Assembly: GCA_963585895.1 (NCBI GenBank)
Contig: OY757904.1
Coordinates: 2,739,407 to 2,803,406, forward strand
DNA from: Sepioteuthis lessoniana
Taxonomy: Eukaryota; Mollusca; Cephalopoda; Myopsida; Loliginidae
Reading direction: 5' to 3'
Length of the DNA: 64,000 nt
In this document: in pieces, positions 40,501 through 54,803 of the stretch
How the letters are laid out: the number at the start of each line of letters is the position of its first letter
How positions within the stretch are numbered: position 1 is the stretch's first letter
Notes under the pieces: model-generated
What the model was told of the DNA's origin: nothing
Database searches by the model: none
Seen by the model: only the letters and a program-made list of their open reading frames with translations
Position numbers and translations under genes: made by a program

Positions 40501-41537
40501 ACCAGACTGATCAGTACAACATACCGTTTCTACATTTCTGAAAGAGTAATTTATGACATGGTACAGCTTTCCTCACAAATACTGCCCAATTTTCTCTAGT
40601 TTATAACACAGTAGACAAAACATGAAAGAAACAGAGCGCGTACGCAAAATTAATAATTTAAACTAGCGGTAATTTACCCATCACATCCAGTACTTTTTTG
40701 TGCTACTCATAGCTAGTGTGGGCCACGTCACACTAAATGTAACAACTAGAATGGTATAGAGGAAATAATATTTTGTTAAATAGAAATTTTAAAAAATTCT
40801 TTTACATTTTCAGTTGTATTCGATGCTGCAAATGATTGGAAATGATGAAACTCTTAGTGGGGACCCATTTATCAATCAGGTAAATATGCTGTATACATTC
40901 TTCAATGTTCTTCTAAGATTATCAAATGAAATGATAATTATGACAATTGATACAAATGCCTTTTAGAATTAATTGGGGAGTCTCCGTGGCGTAGTGGCAA
41001 ACGTTTTGAACTGTGACATCGTTGTAAGTGAGTTCGAACGCCAGTTGCGCAATTACGTTCACATTCGGTATAATACCCTTGGGAAAGGCATGAGCTCTCT
41101 TATCTTCTCAGCTATGGATTAAATAGTACGTCTGTTGTTCAAGAAGGAAAACTTTGGCATTAAATAATCCATGAAGGTTGATATGCAATTAAATAAAAAA
41201 CAGAAACGAACCGAATCAGAATTACTTTTGTATATTTCATATACAAAAGTTTTTGATTCCAGAAAAAATTCAGTCAAAATTCACATTGATAAAAACATAA
41301 CCTAAAATTAAAAAAAAAAATTGGGTGAAATTTGTTGATGGCCCTAAAATATTCTTTATTCCGGATATATGAATACATTTTTTAAGAAATATTCCATCTG
41401 CAAATCAAAATCTCGACTAAAAGAATTAACAGGATTTTTATAATTAAGCTAACGGCACATTACCTAAAGAAAACTTAGCGTTCTGTGTTGAGACTGATTA
41501 ACTTACATATATTGTGTATACAATTTTCAGTGCATGC

Positions 41538-41599
<62 letters not shown>

Positions 41600-41838
41600 G
41601 CATATATATATATATATATAATTACATATACTGAAAAGGATAATATTTCAAAATCATGCAGTGATGGTACAAAAATGCAATTTAAAACGAACATTTGTCT
41701 GTACGTTGTTCCATTTTAATTAAATTTTTAATACACGACAAAAATGTAAATGACTCTTATATTCGTGTATTTAAGATGTTTAAAAATATTTCAGAAGTTG
41801 TTTTTATCTCATTTTATTGTTTACATGAATTTTTTTTT

Positions 41839-41884
<46 letters not shown>

Positions 41885-42555
41885 AAAAAAAGAACATTAT
41901 TAAATTGAATTGAAAAAAAATTAAATTGAATTGGAAAAAAGAAAAAAAACGGAAAAAGTTAAGTGGGGAAATTACATCAGAGAAAATGAATGAATAAAAT
42001 TTAATAAAATGATGGAAAAGTAAATAGAGATGAGAAATGTCTAGACATTTAAATAAAACTTGACAAAAAATAGATTTTAAAGCGGGAAATATGTATCAGA
42101 TTACAAACAAGACGGGAACTTTTGAAATCCATGATAAAAATTGCAAGTGAAAAGAAGACACACTAAAAAGATACGCCTTTTCCCTCTATCACGTCAAAAG
42201 AACAGCCAATATGTGGATAACGTCTTTTATGAAAACATAATGGAAAACGTTATTTATGATGTCGGTCGCTTTCGTAAGAGAAGATTTGGACAAAGAAAGA
42301 AAAAAGGGTATTCCGTAGAAAGTAATATTTTCACATTAAGGACTTGAGTAAATGTTTCCACTTGTTTCTTCTCTCCTTATTCTCTTATTCTGTCTTTATC
42401 TCTATCTCTCTCACTTTCACTCTTACTGTTGATACAGAAAACGGACATTTCTTCAAGAATTCATTTTCATGAATGTTTTGTTATATTTACAATATTGTTT
42501 ATTTTTGATAAAATCACATAGTCAAGATGTTTTATGAGAGTTCATTTCTTCCACC

Positions 42556-42626
<71 letters not shown>

Positions 42627-42783
42627 AACCACTACAATTCCACTTCCACCCCATTTTGGGGTTTTAATAGTCTTAACACATTCACAAACTGCAAATATCT
42701 ACGTGTGTGGTTTGCGAATTTCGTGATATATCAATAAAAAATCTCTTCATATAAAAGAATATTGTTAAGAAGAGGCATTTTAT

Positions 42784-42862
<79 letters not shown>

Positions 42863-44137
42863 ATTCAGCGCTAACCCGTTCCTGCATACTTGTAAAATCG
42901 AATTTGTCGTTGAGACTCTCACGACTGAACATTGATAATTAACCATGACAATTTTTTGAAGAAATATTTATTTTCTCAACGCCATTTTCATTGTTAAACG
43001 TTGCAAACAGTATCTGCGGTTTTACCACCGAATACATTTTATTAATTTCCTAATCCAAAAGGGACACCAGATTTCGAAACTGGTATTTATTCATTTTTGA
43101 TACCCCCGCCCCCCCCCCAAAAAACGTAAAGTCAACGCCATCTTTCAGAAATTTATCATGATGGTAGTTTGAATTTAACAAATTATGCCTTACAAGATTT
43201 TTACAAATAGTAGCTTAATATTGTTGCAGATTAGTCTTCCAGTGATAAAAAGAAGTATAAATAAAACAAGGACGTAACAAAAAATAACAGGAGGTTGAGT
43301 GGAACAAACGTTGTCTTTCTATGTATTATTTTGGTTATAAGAAAAAATTTACAAAATATTATTTTGTTAGAGTTTAATTTTTGTATGTGTACAGTATACA
43401 TTAATATTTTTAGTATTAAAAAAAATTTCTTACCTGCATGTCAGTCCTGAATTAATTTGAGAATAAAACTTGGATATTGTCGTGAAATTCGGGACTGATA
43501 TTTTGGGTTCTGAGGCGGGAGTATCTAACGTCTGTCCTCTTTGACCTGTAGACTGCTACTGACCAAAAGGTTGATAGCTAGTATACAGACACTCTAGATT
43601 TTGGGGGTAAAGTTGGGAAAATTTTGGAAATTATGATATACGTAGGTCTTTTCCTATGTTTTTTTAAAATTTGATAACACTGTTGGGTTACAGATGCAAC
43701 AGAACCCAAAAGTTTTATCAAATCTCTCTCGTAAAGTTGTTCGTCTAAACTGGGTTATAGAATTTGTAGTTTGTCTTGATTATTTCTAGTGAACGACAAA
43801 ATTGTTATAATTATTTGCATATTCTCAGCAGTGAAATATGTACATTTTTAAAAGCATTTATTTATTTATTTTTTCTTTGGTTCAGTTTCAATTTATGGAT
43901 GATCACATGAAAAACTTATTTATTCTGGATAAATACCGAACATTAAGCACCTTTTCCCAACTGAGAACAGTCAATTCACGCGGAAAGTAAGTGTCATTTA
44001 TTTTTTTAATTGATCTTCCATTTAATCTCTTATCAAATCTTTCTACTAAACTTAGAAATCTATGGATTCTTGACCGTAAATAATCATTTATACATTGATG
44101 GTTTTAAATGATAAAAGGTCAGACAGTTTATGTTACG

Positions 44138-44203
<66 letters not shown>

Positions 44204-45954
44204 GCTCGCACGTGCGTTAATGACAATACAGGAAAATGTTAAATTGTGAAAGATTTTAATTAATGTTTTTATTTAATTTTTTCATACTGTTTAATAATTA
44301 GTAAATTTCAAATTATTTAAAGATTATTTCTGAATATTTATTTTATTTTTTAATTAATTAATTATCTTTATTGAAATACGGTGTTTACTTTTTATATTTC
44401 ATCATAATTGAAACTGCAGGAAATTTTAACCCGGGAAATGTTTAAATGTTTAAATAGAAAAATTAAAAAGAAAAAAGAAAAAAGAAAAGTCTAAAAATAT
44501 GAGATACAAAGTACCGAGTTACGAATGGAGAATTTTATCTGTTGAATATTTAATTATTTCAATTAAATAAATTTATTTCCTGATTTCAGATGGGCAGTTA
44601 GCGCACATCCATTTGAAATGAAATCTTTCTATTCGCCACAGCAAAATGCAATTTGTAAGTTTATGTTTTATCTAAATTAATTTTTGGTAAAACAAACTAC
44701 TGATATACTTTTACTTCCAATCATTAAAATATTGATGTTGATTTAATTCATTTTCACGCTAACAGTTTGTTAAATAGGTATATATATTCAGCAATGTTTG
44801 ATTCAGGTAGAGGCTTCATGATCTAGGTATTGCACTTTGACTTTTGACAGTCGGTTATTGTGGATTTTGTTAACAGGATATTGCACCCGTGTCTAAGGTT
44901 AAATAAGGGACGGCGGAAATGAATCACGTGAATTGGGAACCGGAAGGAAAATGTGTGGGTGTTCGGAAAATCATATAATGACAGGTGAGTCAGGCGGTCA
45001 GTCATTTAGGAAAGAAGCGGTCAGCCGAATAGACAAGATACGTATGTATCCCAACGTGCGTTACGAAGATATGGTGTAAATCTGAAGATTTGTTGTAAAC
45101 CCAAGCAGTTCCTGAATGACTCTGAAATATGCCAGTCCCAACACTATATCAATGATAGCAGTCTCTCTGTCTGCCAGTCTCTCTCCCATACATGCAACCA
45201 TTACGACGTTTCGAATATAAGAGTTTATATTTTTATACACAAGTGTTGTTGTCACTTGCTTTGTGTTACTCTCCCTGCTATATAACACACAACCCAGAAG
45301 CCTCTGCCAGCTAGAGGTCTGAAAAGGATTCTTTTTTGAGTGTTCAATGTATTTACAATAAACGGTTGATCAATTTCTTCATATTTTAATGCATTTCATA
45401 TTCTAATGCACTTCATAGTCGAATGCACTTCTTTTCTAATGAATTTCATTGTCGAATGCACTTCATCTTCTTATGTTGAAATAGCATTATGAATTTCAAT
45501 GCGTTTCAAGATAACTAATCCAAAAGAATAGGTTTCCCTATAGAAAACATATGCGCAAATCAATTATTGCACACAAATTACTAAATAGTTCTTTCTTTCA
45601 TAGCAACTGAAAACGAGGCTCTTAAGAATTTTTTAATGTTTTCGAGAAATTTGTTCCAATTACATTACGCAAAGCAGGTGTTTGAAATTTAATTGTTTCT
45701 AATTTGCAAAGATAAATTTAATTTTTCTTTAATCTTTTTCCTTTTGAAAATATGAAGTTGGCCACATGGTATTTGTAATCCAGGGGTTAAATTCAAAAGT
45801 GGGGTGTTTCATTAAGCGGACTTATTTATGTCGGAAAAAAACTACTTTAAGAATTGAAAGAAAATAAAACAAATGTCTTTTTTAAAATATTGTTTTTCAT
45901 CCCGCTAATCGATAGCATAAAGTGATTGGGTAAATCTCTCTTTCCATTTCTCTC

Positions 45955-45989
<35 letters not shown>

Positions 45990-48900
45990 CACACTCTATC
46001 TTTCTCTCTCATATATATGCTTACAATCGAATCAAATAACTTGAGACGATGATAAATGATATGAGATAGATAGATAGATAGAGAGAGAGAGGTCCAGTAT
46101 TGGAGACTATATTGGGAATAGTTTGCTTGATTATAAATGAATAAAATTGACGTTCCAATCAAAACTCAAAACCCTTTATAAATAAAAGAATTAAAAAAAA
46201 AACAACAACTGTGCAGTGCTAACTGATCTGGATGGATGTCTCATTACAACTACGAAAGTATTAGCACAAAAATGTCATCAAATCACCGTTTGAAATTCCA
46301 AAATACAAAACGGAAATGGTGAAAACCTCGTCTAAATTGAATCTGTTATTCTATAGTGTGCCTAACTTAGTTCTTGTAACTATTTAAATAACATTCTTCC
46401 CGGTGTTTCAGTGAATTAAGGGAATATTTAAACCGCCGAACAATCGGGGAAGGTATATCTTATGTGTCTGGCAAGTTATTATTATCAGATTCTACTTCAG
46501 CTCTTTTCACTTCCGGTTCCCACGGAACATCTTTTGCTGAACTGATCTTAGAGGCATCGAGTTCGAGCGAAGTTATCTTTTCTGTATCTTCAATAAAATG
46601 AGTCAGGGGATGTTAGAATCAAGGCGTTTCCTTTCCTATCAGGTAACCTAACAAAATCATTGTAAGGATTCGCTTAAATTAGCTAGACTTCTTGTACAAG
46701 AGGTTCCTATTTGTCCCGTACTAGGAATAGACATTCTGTGTTTCTTTGTTAGGAGAACATTCGCTCATGGGGTTGTAAATGATAGGGAGGTAAATAACTG
46801 GAGAGCAGCTGACAGTATAACTTCTTAATGATGGAAAGGCAGACCACTTGAATTTTAGTGTTAGATTGTTAGGCACACTTTTATTACTATTTGACCGTTT
46901 CCTTGAGGCTTACAAAATGTAGTTCTACTTGTGTCTATTTCTTTCTCAGTTCTTTAGACATGAATGTAGGTCCTCTATTTGAGTGCATTTAACTCAAAAT
47001 GCTTGATAAGGAGAATGATTGACTCAAGCAAGCCATAACAGCTGAGGAACGCTTGTACGTATACGGGAAGGCGAAAGAGAAGCGGCTATACTCGTCGATA
47101 ACCGTTTCCTAGTACTTGTTTCTTCCTTGGCCAGAAGAAAATGATCTCTTGATATTTTTCAGTCTTTTAAAGGTTTACGACGTTCTGATAAGATTATCTT
47201 GTCTTTTTATGAATCAAGTTGTTTTGGGCTTTTACGTTGGTCTTCGTACTTTGTTTCTATTCCAACTGCTTTTCTTAATTTTCTTATTGCTAATTGTAAT
47301 GTAAAGTGTTTATTGACCGGGAACGTAGTCTCACCACTACTACAAAATATTAGCATCAAGAAATATTATAACCAGGAAATTATCTTTCTAAATTCCAGAT
47401 TGCAAAATGCGACTAAATTTCGTCTAAATGGTGGGGTTACTCATTTTATCTCGTCCTTAACTTAGTACGTACATTTTATTCATATAATAAATACTATACA
47501 GAAAAATAATTTGGTTTTAAATTTTTGGCATAATCAGAGAAAAGAACACTATTAGTAATCTTTGATCAGTAGCAATTGTCTTTCTACCCAAATTATGACT
47601 GACCGAAAAATTATGAAAAATATGGAGACATTTTTAATGTTTTCTCACAGGAATTTTTTTTGGAGGAGTAAAAAGTGATTTATTTCGATTTCAGACATTC
47701 CAGCAGCCATGTTCCAACAGCCGCTGTTTCACGACGATTTACCTTTGTAAGTTTCAAGGCCTTTTATTCAAATTGTCAAATAATTGTTCTCCTTAACCCA
47801 AAATATCTACCTATGTGACATTTATAATACACTGAATAATTTTGATTACAATTGAGTATCGAGTATATTGTTGCAACAATGACAACAACAACTATTAATA
47901 CTTACTGCTTTAATGAATTTTCGTATCATTAACAATCGAGGACGATTGCTGAGGATCAAATGACAATAATCTCTTTAATGTTCTAAATATCCTTATCATT
48001 CTTATCTATGATTTCAGTTCTCCCTCGGATTTCTAATACTGCTGATTTTTTTCGTCACTTCGTATTTCGCGTTATTTCGTTTCTTTTTGGTTTGATTAAT
48101 TTACTGAACGAGATAGCAATACATTATGGATTACTTGATGACTAAATTTGATAAAATAATTTTCACATAGTAATGTGATTTCAAGTATTTATTTTTAATA
48201 CTAATAATAAATACACAATTATTTATACGTCATGTATATTTTTAAGTAACTATTTCAGTTTTATAATAATTATAATCACTTGTTACATAAGTTTATGCGG
48301 TATCAAGTAATCCTACCTAATACAAATAATTTTTACACATTTATATGTTTCAAGTATTTCTATTTAATACTAATAGTTTTCAAACGTATCTATTTGATCC
48401 AAAGATGGGGCCGTAACAGGTACAACTACTCCGAGACAGAGTGAGCCAGGGAGTAATGGCAATGAAGGAGTACGAAATATTTCCCAGATCCCGAGTTTCA
48501 CCTCTGGATGCAGTTTAGGACACCTCTTTTTTTGTAGGGGGGGGCATTGATTTTACTCTGTGAATTGTAGGAATGGTTCTATATTTTGTTTTGTTTATAA
48601 TAACCAGATCCGGTTTCCTGTTCTTGTGATACGTTTTAATTTCACTGTTTGAAAGAATTTGTTTTTTCTATTTTGCCAAGTTTAGCTTAGTTGTGGCAAA
48701 ACGTTTTGTACACTCCTTGAGATCTGAACTCATTAATAATGGCCAAGTCTGTTAACCATTACATCACATGGCTGGAATATCATCTATCCTGGTTTGTGTC
48801 ATATTTTTTTTCATATTTCGGCAAACTACTATTGAAAATGATAAAGAGTATATTAAAAAAAGTTTTATAAAAATGTATTTAATAAACTTTATTTGGAGAT

Positions 48901-50100
48901 GAAACATATACGTTTCAAGTTAAGGCAAATTTTTTGAAAAACTTTTATTCAATTAATGGGTAAATAAAATTTGTTCTATTTCCTGTTTTATAGATGGAGT
49001 TAATCTCTTATTTCATTTTATTCATGTTTAAAAAAACTATCAGTGTAATTAAAAGTTAAATTGCTTAAACTAAACAGTTTTCAAATAGTAAATAAATTAA
49101 TCGGTTTAAATCTAATCATTTAATCAGCTGTCTTATATATTAAAACTGTAATTTGATAACGCTATAGAAAAAACAGAAGTTTATTATTTTGGTGTTATTT
49201 TTCTGGTTTCTTTAGGTAAATCTTGTTTTTGGTTTATTTTTGAAATTTTTCTTTCTAAGATAGATAGGCAGAAGAGTACCTTGAAGATAAAATCACGAGG
49301 CTTTCTTTCTTTCTTTCTTTCTTTCAAGATAATGTATTTAATTGAAAATTTTGGCATCAAGCGTTTTGTACCAAGTTTCTGTCTTTCTTTTAAAACAAAC
49401 AAACAAACAAACGAACAAACAAATCATACAATTAATAGTGGATGGTCCCGTTATAAAAAGTATGTAATTAATATGAACGGATACACTTAAAAATTGTCAC
49501 TTTAGACCAGGGCTTCTCAAAGTGGCCCATATATAAACCATTGAAGGAGAATAAAATTTTGACATCTAGTGAGACTAAGAAAATATGCCGGCAATATTTA
49601 GTTTATCAATTTGGGAGTGAATGAAAATTAAATTCATTTACAAAGGAGGATTCGCATCAAGTAAAAAGTTTGAGAATCCCTGAATGAATTCCAAACAACA
49701 CATTACTGAATACGTATTTTGACTGGTTCCGACATTCCAATATTCATGTACTGCTTGAAGAAATAAACGACCAATCGATTTTTATTTATAATGGTCGTTT
49801 CATCACACGTCAGAATATTTTCGAAAATGTGACTCTAGTTTTGAACATTAGATGCTTTCATTTATGATTTAGATTTGAATCTAGAATCTTGTAAGTCATA
49901 ATTTTAACATATAATTATGATTTAATATTCACGTTTTATACTTGTTTTTATTATTAAGACAAGTAAAAAGATTTCAAAATTATAATAACTGTTACTACTG
50001 GTGCTTACTAGAATAACTCATTGGTAGACTAAGTGATTGAAAGTATTGGAATCTGACATTTTATAACAAATATTTGTCTTCTTTATAAGTAATGTTTTGA

Positions 50101-50134
<34 letters not shown>

Positions 50135-53100
50135 GAACAATCCACCAATGATGCTGATAAGTCGTATAATATTTACAATATTTAAAAATCAATTTAATGG
50201 TATTTGAAGATGTTGCTTATTATCATTCTTATTATGTACGATTGCCTTTATTCTTTTTTAGAACAATGCAGTTTGGCGCCCTTGGATCCACTGTTGGTCA
50301 CGCTTACATTCATGCAATTGACGTCATAGGTAATATGAATCCGTCATACTTTAAAAATATCATAAAAGAAGAATGCTAACTCCATTCATTTTAATCGAGC
50401 GAAGTTATAACAGATTTTTTTAAATCGGTAAAACTAAATTGTTACAAATATTTTCTTTTTCATATTAAACATAATATTTAAATTTCTAAAAAGAATCTGA
50501 AACGATATTTTATCAACAAATAAATCAATAAATATATTCAGACAAAAGATTATATTAACACTGAATAAACATACACGACCAGTAAAAATTTTTATTTCTC
50601 ATCCAAAAAATTATTCTTAAAGAAAAAAGTTAACCGCCACGATGCTTATTTTTATTATACTAAATACAAATCTTTCTGGACTACATTAAATATAAATTAA
50701 ACAACCCCCACCAAAAAAAAAAACAAAACACCCCCCCCAAAAAAACTAAAAACAAAAACAAAAACAAAAAACAAAACACAAAAAAACTTCTTAAACTTTT
50801 GATACATCAAAATGACCCCCTTTGGCCGGTTGCCCAGTCGGCTTGGGCTGTAGAATACACCAATTGCTTCTTTGCTGAGGAGTAAGCCCCCCCCACATCG
50901 AACGAGTGTTCTGATTTGACACAAAATAATCTGATGGTGAGGTTCCAGTAATGCTGTAACTTTAGGGAATGCAGTGCATCTCTTCATTGCCATCGCTCCC
51001 AGGTCCACTCTGACCCGGAGTGGTAGCACTTGATAAAGGTCCTATCTAAGGGTTAAATAGAACTAAATCGTGATTTTTTGACTTTACTGTTTTTTGCATT
51101 TAAACTGCGTATTTATGCTAAACGGAATTGTTTACTAAACTGCAAACTTATACTAAACTGAATCGTTTGAATTAGAATTGTTTGACTAAACTGAATAGCT
51201 TGAAATATAAATGTTTTTGACAATCAAACTGCGTACTTATGCTAAACTAAATTGCTTTAAATGAAAATGTTTTTGACATTGAAACTGTACTTACACTAAA
51301 GTGAATTGTTTAATATAAAACTGTTTTGACATTTAACTGTGTATAAACGAAAACTATAGTTATACTAAACTGAATTGGCTGAATTAGAACTGTTTGAATA
51401 AACTGAATAGCTTGAAATAGAAATGTTTTTACAATTAGACTGTGTACTCATGGTAAACTGAATTGTTTGAAATAGAACAGATTATTTGTATAAAAATGGA
51501 TTTGGCGTTAAATAACCTACAAAGGTTAATACGCCATAAAACCCAAACAACCAACCACTGCTTCCCACATTCTCGACATTCTATCCGCCAAAGACTGGAG
51601 GTTGACTAAAGATTGTTTTGCCCTGTTCTCCTGCGAGAATTGCCAGAGGTGAGCCAAACTTGTAGGTTGTTTAGCTCTGACATTTCGGTCACGTTCATCC
51701 CACACCAGTTCAATGGGATTTAAGTCCCCTGATTGCACCATATAGAACAGCTTCACAGATTCTTAGAGGCCAATAAACGAGTCGCTATCAATGTACTAAA
51801 ACCCAGACAATCTTGATTTCTCTAAGATGAAACATATCAAGTTTATTTACGTGATGAATTCATCAGTTTCACTTAACTAATAGATTACAGAAATTTCATC
51901 AAATACGAATAACATACAAGTTTTTTTGAGTTGCTTTTATACTTAGAATTTGTCTGATGCCCACATTATTGAATATTGGATTTTGAAACGTGATAATTTT
52001 TGGTAATTACTAACACAAACAATTCTCTAGTTTTCCTTTTTGGTGAAAAGGACAAACATCAACAAACATCTTATTTTGGCATAAGATCTTATTTATTCAT
52101 ATTGAGCAAAATATATGAAACTAGAGAAACAGATTTTAAAAGTCAATTTTCTGAAAAAATATGACAGAAATTATAGTAAATTTGGTTGATTGATTAATAA
52201 GTCTTTTTTCATTGATTGATTTTAACGGCATGTCAGACCATCTAGGATTATTTCATGCCAATGAGTTAGGGAATCGCGTTCATCTTACGTTTATATCCAT
52301 TTTTGTGTAGTTGGTTAAGAGTTTTTTGCTTACAGTCATATAATATCAGGCATTCCTATCTAATACTAAAAATTTGCACACAGTCGTATGATTTCAAGTA
52401 TTCCTATCAAATACAAATAATTCGTACACATATGGTTTCAAGTTACTATTACTAATAATAATACTCACTGAAGAATTATAGTATCTAGTAGCTATTCTTA
52501 ATACAAATAATCAAGTATTCTTATCAAATATCCATAATTTTCAAACAGATTTATTTGACTCATAGATAGGACTCAACAGGCACAATAGCTCCTCGTCAGA
52601 GTGGCTTGGGAGTAATGATAATGAAGGGACACACCCACTCAATATTTTCAGAACTGGCACCTCACCATTAAATACAGTTAATTGTTATACTCACAACACC
52701 CTTTTTGGTTGAGGGGTCTTACTCTTCTGTTGGGGATACTGACAGAACAGTAAATTTTGTTCAGAGGAAGAATATAAAATGTTGATGGTGTCTAAACCAG
52801 GTGTTGGTTCTTAAAATGTCGTTAAATGCAGACCACTTACATGCGGTGTTTTATTGAATGAATGGAAGCACCCATCTTCTCTCTTTCATGTTTCTCAGTA
52901 GAATATGCTTACAGCATTTGAAATGATCAAGAGGTCATTTTTATGGAATTCATACAGTGAAAATTATTTCATTAACATTTTTGACACAACAAGATTATTT
53001 TCCGAAGGTGAAATATCTTTGAGAAAAGGAGTAAAACATCTAAAATAAAATCACTTTCTAGATTTAGTAATGAATTCTTGAGAGAATTCTGTGTTGAAAG

Positions 53101-54760
53101 ATTTCATGTTTTAGTATATGGACTGCCGAAGCGAAAGATTTCATGTTTTAGTATATGGACTGCCGAAGCGAAAGATTTCATGTTTTAAGTAAAATCAGAT
53201 CATTCTTGAGTAAGCTCGTGCGTGTGGATGTGTATTGAAGTCCACTATTAGTGGCACAAACAGAATCAAAACATTTTTTCTTGTTTTTTCAACCGTGAAA
53301 ATATTTTGGCACCTGCTGCTGCAAAAGAGACAAAACCTTTTAATCTCCTCGACTTTATTTTCTTCTCATTCTCTTCCTTAAATTTTGCCCCAAAAAGTTC
53401 TCAATCAAAGAAAAGAACTTAAAACGAAGAGAAGCTGTTTCAATTATTGAAGCAGTTACGTGTGTGTTATTTTTTTTCTGTAATCTATTTAAAAATGAAA
53501 TTTATTTTTACTGTAGGGTCTAAATTTAACGATAATGGCAATATGAAAAATTGGTGGTCAGACAAAACAAGAAAAGGTTTCCGGTCCCGGATTACAGCCT
53601 TGAACTCTCATACTCTTCAGGTAATTTGTCACACGTTTGATTTGATTTTTAATTTTCTATCTTTCGAGAAAAATTGTTTCATCGTTTACCTATTCAGACT
53701 TTCGTATCTTATTCACATAGTTCATCTTTCATTGAATTTTATCAACTAATCTTAAAGTGCAGATGATCTAACGAATACTGGTACGGAAATCAGAACTGGC
53801 GAGCCGATTTTTCGCTTTCAGCCGTTTGTGTTCACCTCGTTCTAACGCTTTCGAGAAAAGCATATTGAATTATTTAACTTTCGTGGTGAGCAACCAGTCT
53901 AGGACAAGGAAAGCACTGAATATAAACGGAAGATAAAGCAACGAAAAAAAAACCCTCTGCTCTATCTCTCAAGAAAAGTCATGGTAATGTGCCGATAAAA
54001 GAAGCTGTAGAGATCCATGATCGCCCATTTCCTGGATGGGATAAAAGCACTTTTCATTTATAAATTCTTTTGACTAATTGTCTGTTGTAGTTTTCTTTAT
54101 CTATCTATCTATCTATGTTGAAAATGTTTCACACGCTAACTTTGAATAATGAAAATTATTTTCAAAAAGGAAACTTTTGCAAATACAGAGGGTATTGTGA
54201 CGGCAAATTGACTAAAATCCCAAAACGAGACTTTATTTTCGCACGTGTGAAGACGGGGCAGGTTGGCACTTGATCCCCTATAGAATAAGTCCTCGTTCAG
54301 AGTTTTTCTCTCAGGCATATAAGAACTGGCATATTACCTGAGGGATTAATTTAGGACCAGACTGATCGCCGCTGGCAAGGGGTTCCAAATTTCACACTAT
54401 CACACACCCACCAGGCCGCTTTCTTCCTTCCCCGAGACAATGGAAGAATATGGACCTATAGGTTTTAGTCGTAATAATATTATATTGTAGTAGTCGGCAA
54501 CTCCGGTTTCCCGTGTGATATTTTTAAGGAATTAATAGGACAATTCTAAGCAAGATAACATAAGGCGAATAGAAGCTAAAAAGGAAATGTGACAACGACA
54601 AATTCGTAGTAGAACGGCAAAGAACAACATAGACCACATGGTAACATAAAAATACATAAATTCCTTTACTACAGTTATATACACTTTCAAAGTGTCAAAA
54701 CATATAATAATTGGACAGTCCACGAATATAAATGTCTTTTCTTGACTTTTGTCTTTCTTC

Positions 54761-54803
<43 letters not shown>

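Larger units (their letters stand above)
34658..40813. other. Intron 11 (about 6.2 kb)
   Basis: Holds LINE fragments 35030-35560 and 35573-35815, a related repeat 37240-37480, and a LINE nested in a Tc1/mariner-like element (38090-40600). The frame pair at about 36321-36555 is unassigned. No host exon. Confidence 0.8.
40880..43885. other. Intron 12 (about 3.0 kb)
   Basis: Contains a SINE (40976-41205), a hairpin ACTTTTGTATA/TATACAAAAGT near 41225-41250, (TA)n 41541-41596, (AAC)n 41839-41884, (GA)n 42561-42621 and (TG)n 42785-42857. No exon seen. Confidence 0.8.
44655..47694. other. Intron 14 (about 3.0 kb)
   Basis: Contains an LTR-like stretch with AATAAA near 45350-45360 (about 44960-45370, unproven), a 17-base degenerate tandem (about 45375-45470), (CT)n at 45955-45986, and a decayed gypsy integrase (46385-47115). 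Confidence 0.6.
47747..50261. other. Intron 15 (about 2.5 kb)
   Basis: Contains a family C repeat on the minus strand (48170-48545), (CTTT)n at 49300-49323 and (TAC)n at 50100-50134. No exon seen. Confidence 0.7.
50330..53516. other. Intron 16 (about 3.2 kb)
   Basis: Contains family C repeats (50815-51535 plus, 52220-52740 minus), a Tc1-like transposase piece (51526-51756) and a 37-base tandem (53096-53186). Confidence 0.75.

Noticed and set aside
40976-41050. A true tRNA gene at the SINE head
   Set aside because: A and B boxes are present but no cloverleaf with paired acceptor stem can be made, and the sequence continues into the SINE body and tail.
53447-53749. 100-codon plus frame as a separate small gene
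   Set aside because: Only its middle (53517-53620) is coding, as M13 exon 17; the rest is flanking intron.
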